In this document: positions 60,911 to 64,000 of the stretch, one piece after another
Layout: every line of letters begins with the position of its first letter
How positions within the stretch are numbered: position 1 is the stretch's first letter
DNA from: Lepturacanthus savala
Taxonomy: Eukaryota; Chordata; Actinopteri; Scombriformes; Trichiuridae
Assembly: GCA_030544235.1 (NCBI GenBank)
Contig: CM060464.1
Span: 28,092,152-28,156,151, forward strand
DNA: 64,000 nt
Direction of reading: 5' to 3'
The notes under the pieces: generated by a model
What the model was told of the DNA's origin: nothing
The model's input: the letters and a program-made list of their open reading frames with translations, nothing else
Database searches by the model: none
Program-made: the position numbers and the translations under genes

Positions 60911-62431
60911 GCGTAGATGGAGTCAGTCCAAAGTCATTTCGGTTCATCCTCCGCTTATCACTTTGCATTTTGTCAATCAAACTGCAGTGGGGGGACTATA
61001 AACAGATAAGGCTTTGATATCGTTTTAATACCCATTGTAGCAGGCATTAGCATCAACAGATGAATTCACATCAGCCATAATAATAACAACAAAACAATGA
61101 GGTTATTAAGATTATGGCAAATTAAACTCCAGGACTCTAGAATTTTATAAAACCATTAAGATGATGGTTTTAACTATGCAGAATGTCACTCAAATCCATT
61201 AATATTTCCTAAACCAGTGGACTGTAATGCTAACTGATGAGAAATAAAAGCAGACATGGGGACATTCAGGAAGTTATTGTGCTAAAGCAGGGGATTACAT
61301 TTTCTTAGGGGTCTGTGGATGGTCCTGTCCACTGAGACTCATTAAGAATGGCCTTGACATTAAGGACCCTCTCTCTTTCAACCTGTTTGCAGCCATGATG
61401 CTGAGATCAAACGCAGTGCTATAGGTGAGGGCACTCTCAATGGCCTAAAGCTGGTCATTCATCCTTTTTAAAGACAGGAAATAAGGCTAAATGGAGGCCC
61501 AGCTCCTCCTTCTGCCTGCTAAAGAGGCTTCAGAAGCTTCAGAGTTTTTGCAGCAAAGAATTTCAAGTGGCCATGGGCCTTTGAGGGGGAGTGCAGAACC
61601 AATAAAACCCAGGATTACTTGTGTCAAAGAAACACACCTGCATTTCATACAATGTCAGGGTCTTTCCCTAATTACTAACTCCAGGCAAGCTGGAATGAAA
61701 TGCCACTTTTCAGAGTGAAATTTGTCTCAAAACAACTTCTTTTTAGAATATTTTCACATGTTTTTACTTGTCTAGTATGCATTTTCCAGTGTTTATGCCT
61801 GTGTGGTTCGAATACCACAGGCGGAATAAAAGCCTTTTGTTTGACACAATCTTTGAATCTGACTTTTGAGCCCAGAAGTCAGCACTCTGTGGTTTTATTC
61901 TGCACTTCTGGTATTCCCTGCACATGAAGGAACTATTACTGTTACAAATAACACTGTTGTATGAAAGCTGCATTTGTTCCCATGTCTCCATTAGCATAAT
62001 TTCTCTCCATTGCCATTGGTTACACAGTAAATTCAGTTGAATGTATAGAAACTATCCTATTAATAAGAAACTACTATTAACTTGGAATATCGAGATATAG
62101 TCAGTGTTGATAAAATTAGCATACTGTTTGTTCAATATAGATGGATAATTCAGATGTTATTGGACTTAGTTGTGGTTAGATTAAATAAACTATGGTTGTG
62201 GTAGTGTTAAGGTTAGAGAAAGTGTAGTTCCAGTTAATAAAAAAGAAATTCAAAGGAATGTCTGCCAAACTACATAAAGGGCACACTGCTGCCCTTTCTG
62301 CATTGGCACTGAATGTTGGCTTTAGACTTAACTAGCAGGCGCAGCACCATCTACTATGGGCATAATTCTTTGGGATTCTGGGCTGGGACTGAGGCCATTA
62401 ATCTTGATACTTGGTGCCAATTTGAATATCT
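60911..62431. other. Low-copy non-coding DNA
   Basis: No supported gene or repeat. Confidence 0.55.
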
Positions 62432-62844
62432 TAAAGGTCTCATGTCATAGAAAGTGAGATTTTAATTGCTTTTTGATTATAAGAAGGCCTAGGTGTCATA
62501 TAAATACTGCCCCATGTTTAAAAATGCCAATCCACAGACAGATACACACAGAATGTATTCAGAAATTGTGCCTTAAAGTGTTTGTGAAGGTTTTGGGATG
62601 TTAAACCCTATTTTATGGTCTTTCTCCAATGAAGAAGAAAAACTCAGACATCAAACCACTCTTTATCTGCCTCAGCTCTTTACTGCAAATTACTCTAAAA
62701 CTGCAGAAATAGGCTTGAGAGAGGTTAAAAGAGATTAAGAGATTAAAAGCTATATTGAGATAATTTATTTTATTTCAAACCACATACATCTTGTTAGAGA
62801 TATCACAACTTTAACACCTGAAAATACTATGAAATGGAACCTTA
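62432..62844 (-). mobile_element. MITE copy 3 of a three-copy family (reverse orientation)
   Basis: Ends TAAAGGTCTCATGTCATAG and, inverted, TAAGGTTCCATTTCATAGT. The left 130 bp (AGAAAGTGAGATTTTAATTG, AGGCCTAGGTGTCATATAAA) is the reverse complement of the right part of copies 1 and 2. The interior differs from the other two. Confidence 0.7.
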
Positions 62845-63314
62845 CATAGACTCATACATGTGTCCATGTGAGTCAGATGTACAATAAATAACACATATAC
62901 TATGCAATGTTATCAATTAGTGTGTACAAATGGTCAATACTCAGGATGACTGTAATACCAATGTTCATTTAACGTTTATTATAAAATAATCAGCATTATT
63001 TGTGTGCCTGAAAATAAGTCATGTTATCTCATATCACAATTCTTTAAATATAGCAAAAAAAGTCATACATATCCATATCCTGGAGTTGTTTCCTTGCTAT
63101 TTTTCTTTGCATGAGCTATTACTCATCCAAACACCGGCACTGTGCACAGACTTAGGTGCGTCTGTTGTCTGACATCTGTATATACAGTAAATTGTCACTT
63201 TGAGGCAAATAGTACAACTACAGCAAGATGCAAATTTGCTTAGTCTGTACACATCATTACAGGGAATGTAATCATCCTTGTTAATCAATGGTACCTTACA
63301 CAACTGAAATCCAG
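62845..63314. other. Low-copy non-coding DNA
   Basis: No supported feature. Confidence 0.55.
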
Positions 63315-63485
63315 GATGTGGCTCAGAGGTGGAGCAATTCTCAGCTCTGGCTGTATCCTAGGGAAAGAGCCTGTTGTGGTGTGTGAATGATTAGCTCCTC
63401 CTTGTATGGCAGCCACCACCATCAGTGTATGAATATGTGTGAATAGGGGAATGTACGTAAAGCACTTTGAGTGGTCGAAAAGACA
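63315..63485 (+). mobile_element. Decayed SINE with A-box-like head and CACTTTGAGTGG tail
   Basis: The head GGATGTGGCTCAGAGGTGGA contains TGGCTCAGAGG, a full A-box match. The 3' half has GTGTATGAATATGTGTGAAT, GGGGAATGTACGTAAAGCAC and TTTGAGTGGTCG, a very common teleost SINE ending. The middle, including the B box, is decayed. It is probably a different family from the SINE at 45275-45608. Confidence 0.65.
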
Positions 63486-64000
63486 GACCTAATATTCAAA
63501 TGAAATCCAATCAAGGACAACACCTGCAGAACTGATCCAATCCAACAATGATTAGCAGAACAATAGTAAATCTTTTAATTATAGCCATAATTGCATTAAG
63601 CTTAAAATGATGATACAGACTTGTTTACTCCAACAGTACCTGCTGCAGGAGCTTCAGCATCATACAAAGCAGTATCGGTATCCAGCCTAGCCTCAGGGCT
63701 CTACATTAAGAGGAGCTGCTCAGCCCTCATCACTCACTCTCCCCTTCTACCTCATTCTGTTTTTCCCTCTCGCTCTCTCACCATGACAGCTGTGTGATTG
63801 ATACCCATGATGCCGGGTGATCTGCTCTTTCTAATTTTAGCATCGCTCACTTGGGGACTCTCACAGCAACAGGTAAATTGGATGCCGAGGCCGCCGTCCA
63901 TCTGTACTGTAAATAGGCACTGATAAATTATTTTCCATGACAGCCAAAGATAAAGTAGAAATGATGTAGCATATGCTGCACAGAAATGCCCACACAATCT
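63486..64000. other. Low-copy non-coding DNA to the window end
   Basis: A short pyrimidine-rich tract lies at 63730-63780. No gene is supported. Confidence 0.55.

Noticed and set aside
61796..61822. tRNA T-arm-like GTGGTTCGAATACCAC
   Set aside because: The loop would be 8 bases and no acceptor, D or anticodon arms surround it; a short chance palindrome is more likely.

Overview
The window looks like nuclear DNA of a teleost fish, probably a spiny-rayed (percomorph) lineage. It is AT-rich and densely sown with dinucleotide microsatellites. It carries several interspersed repeats whose sequence I recognise as typical of teleost genomes: tRNA-derived SINEs with the GGAGTTTGCATGTTCTCC block, the AGTGTTGGG-ended element, and a TTAA-flanked piggyBac-type MITE. 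I cannot assign a species, and I find no protein-coding gene I would name. The whole window appears intergenic or intronic, with only a few weak exon-like segments.

Region 1 (1-19964) is a tandem macrosatellite: eleven head-to-tail units of about 1.54-1.95 kb (mostly 1.74-1.85 kb) plus a partial twelfth. It is already running at base 1 and stops abruptly at 19964. Each unit has four blocks: D (T-rich start, CCGCGTC), A, B and C. A, B and C each start with a GGGCGTGGCCTC motif. A resembles C and D resembles B, so the unit is itself an old internal duplication. At the C/D junction there may be nothing, a (TTA)n tract, or one to four copies of a strong GC-rich hairpin followed by (TTA)n. Almost all unit-length variation sits at this junction and in an adjacent ~14-bp VNTR. 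The A-to-C distance is exactly 778 bp in every one of the nine units where it can be measured. The array carries 21 full matches to the CTCF core consensus, all on the minus strand, two per intact unit, and a TGACGTCA palindrome in the D blocks. This is my best candidate for an undescribed system: a fish macrosatellite built as a unidirectional CTCF-motif array with a self-multiplying hairpin cassette. It is loosely analogous to mammalian DXZ4, but function is inference only.

Region 2 (19965-64000) is ordinary low-copy teleost DNA. It holds a diverged exon-like duplicate pair (20957-21084 and 23884-24018), SINEs or SINE fragments (28895-29190, 38098-38287, 45275-45608 with a 16-bp target-site duplication, 63315-63485), and MITE-like elements (31281-31844, 34769-35198, 42221-42959, 43739-44058, 54480-54823, 57023-57511, 62432-62844). 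It also holds a cluster of six decayed copies of a CCAGGTGATTTACAG motif (53.76-55.72 kb), a 20-position hairpin at 52355-52400, long (TA)n, (GT)n and (AC)n microsatellites, and two stretches with the look of conserved non-coding elements (46.3-46.9 kb and 60.77-60.9 kb). A 92-codon ORF at 33334-33612 (minus strand) is the most protein-like reading frame but is unidentified.

The data support no operon or gene-interaction story. The relationships that can be read are those among repeats: homogenisation and block duplication in the macrosatellite, microhomology deletions joining to the hairpin cassette, and ordinary transposon insertions elsewhere.
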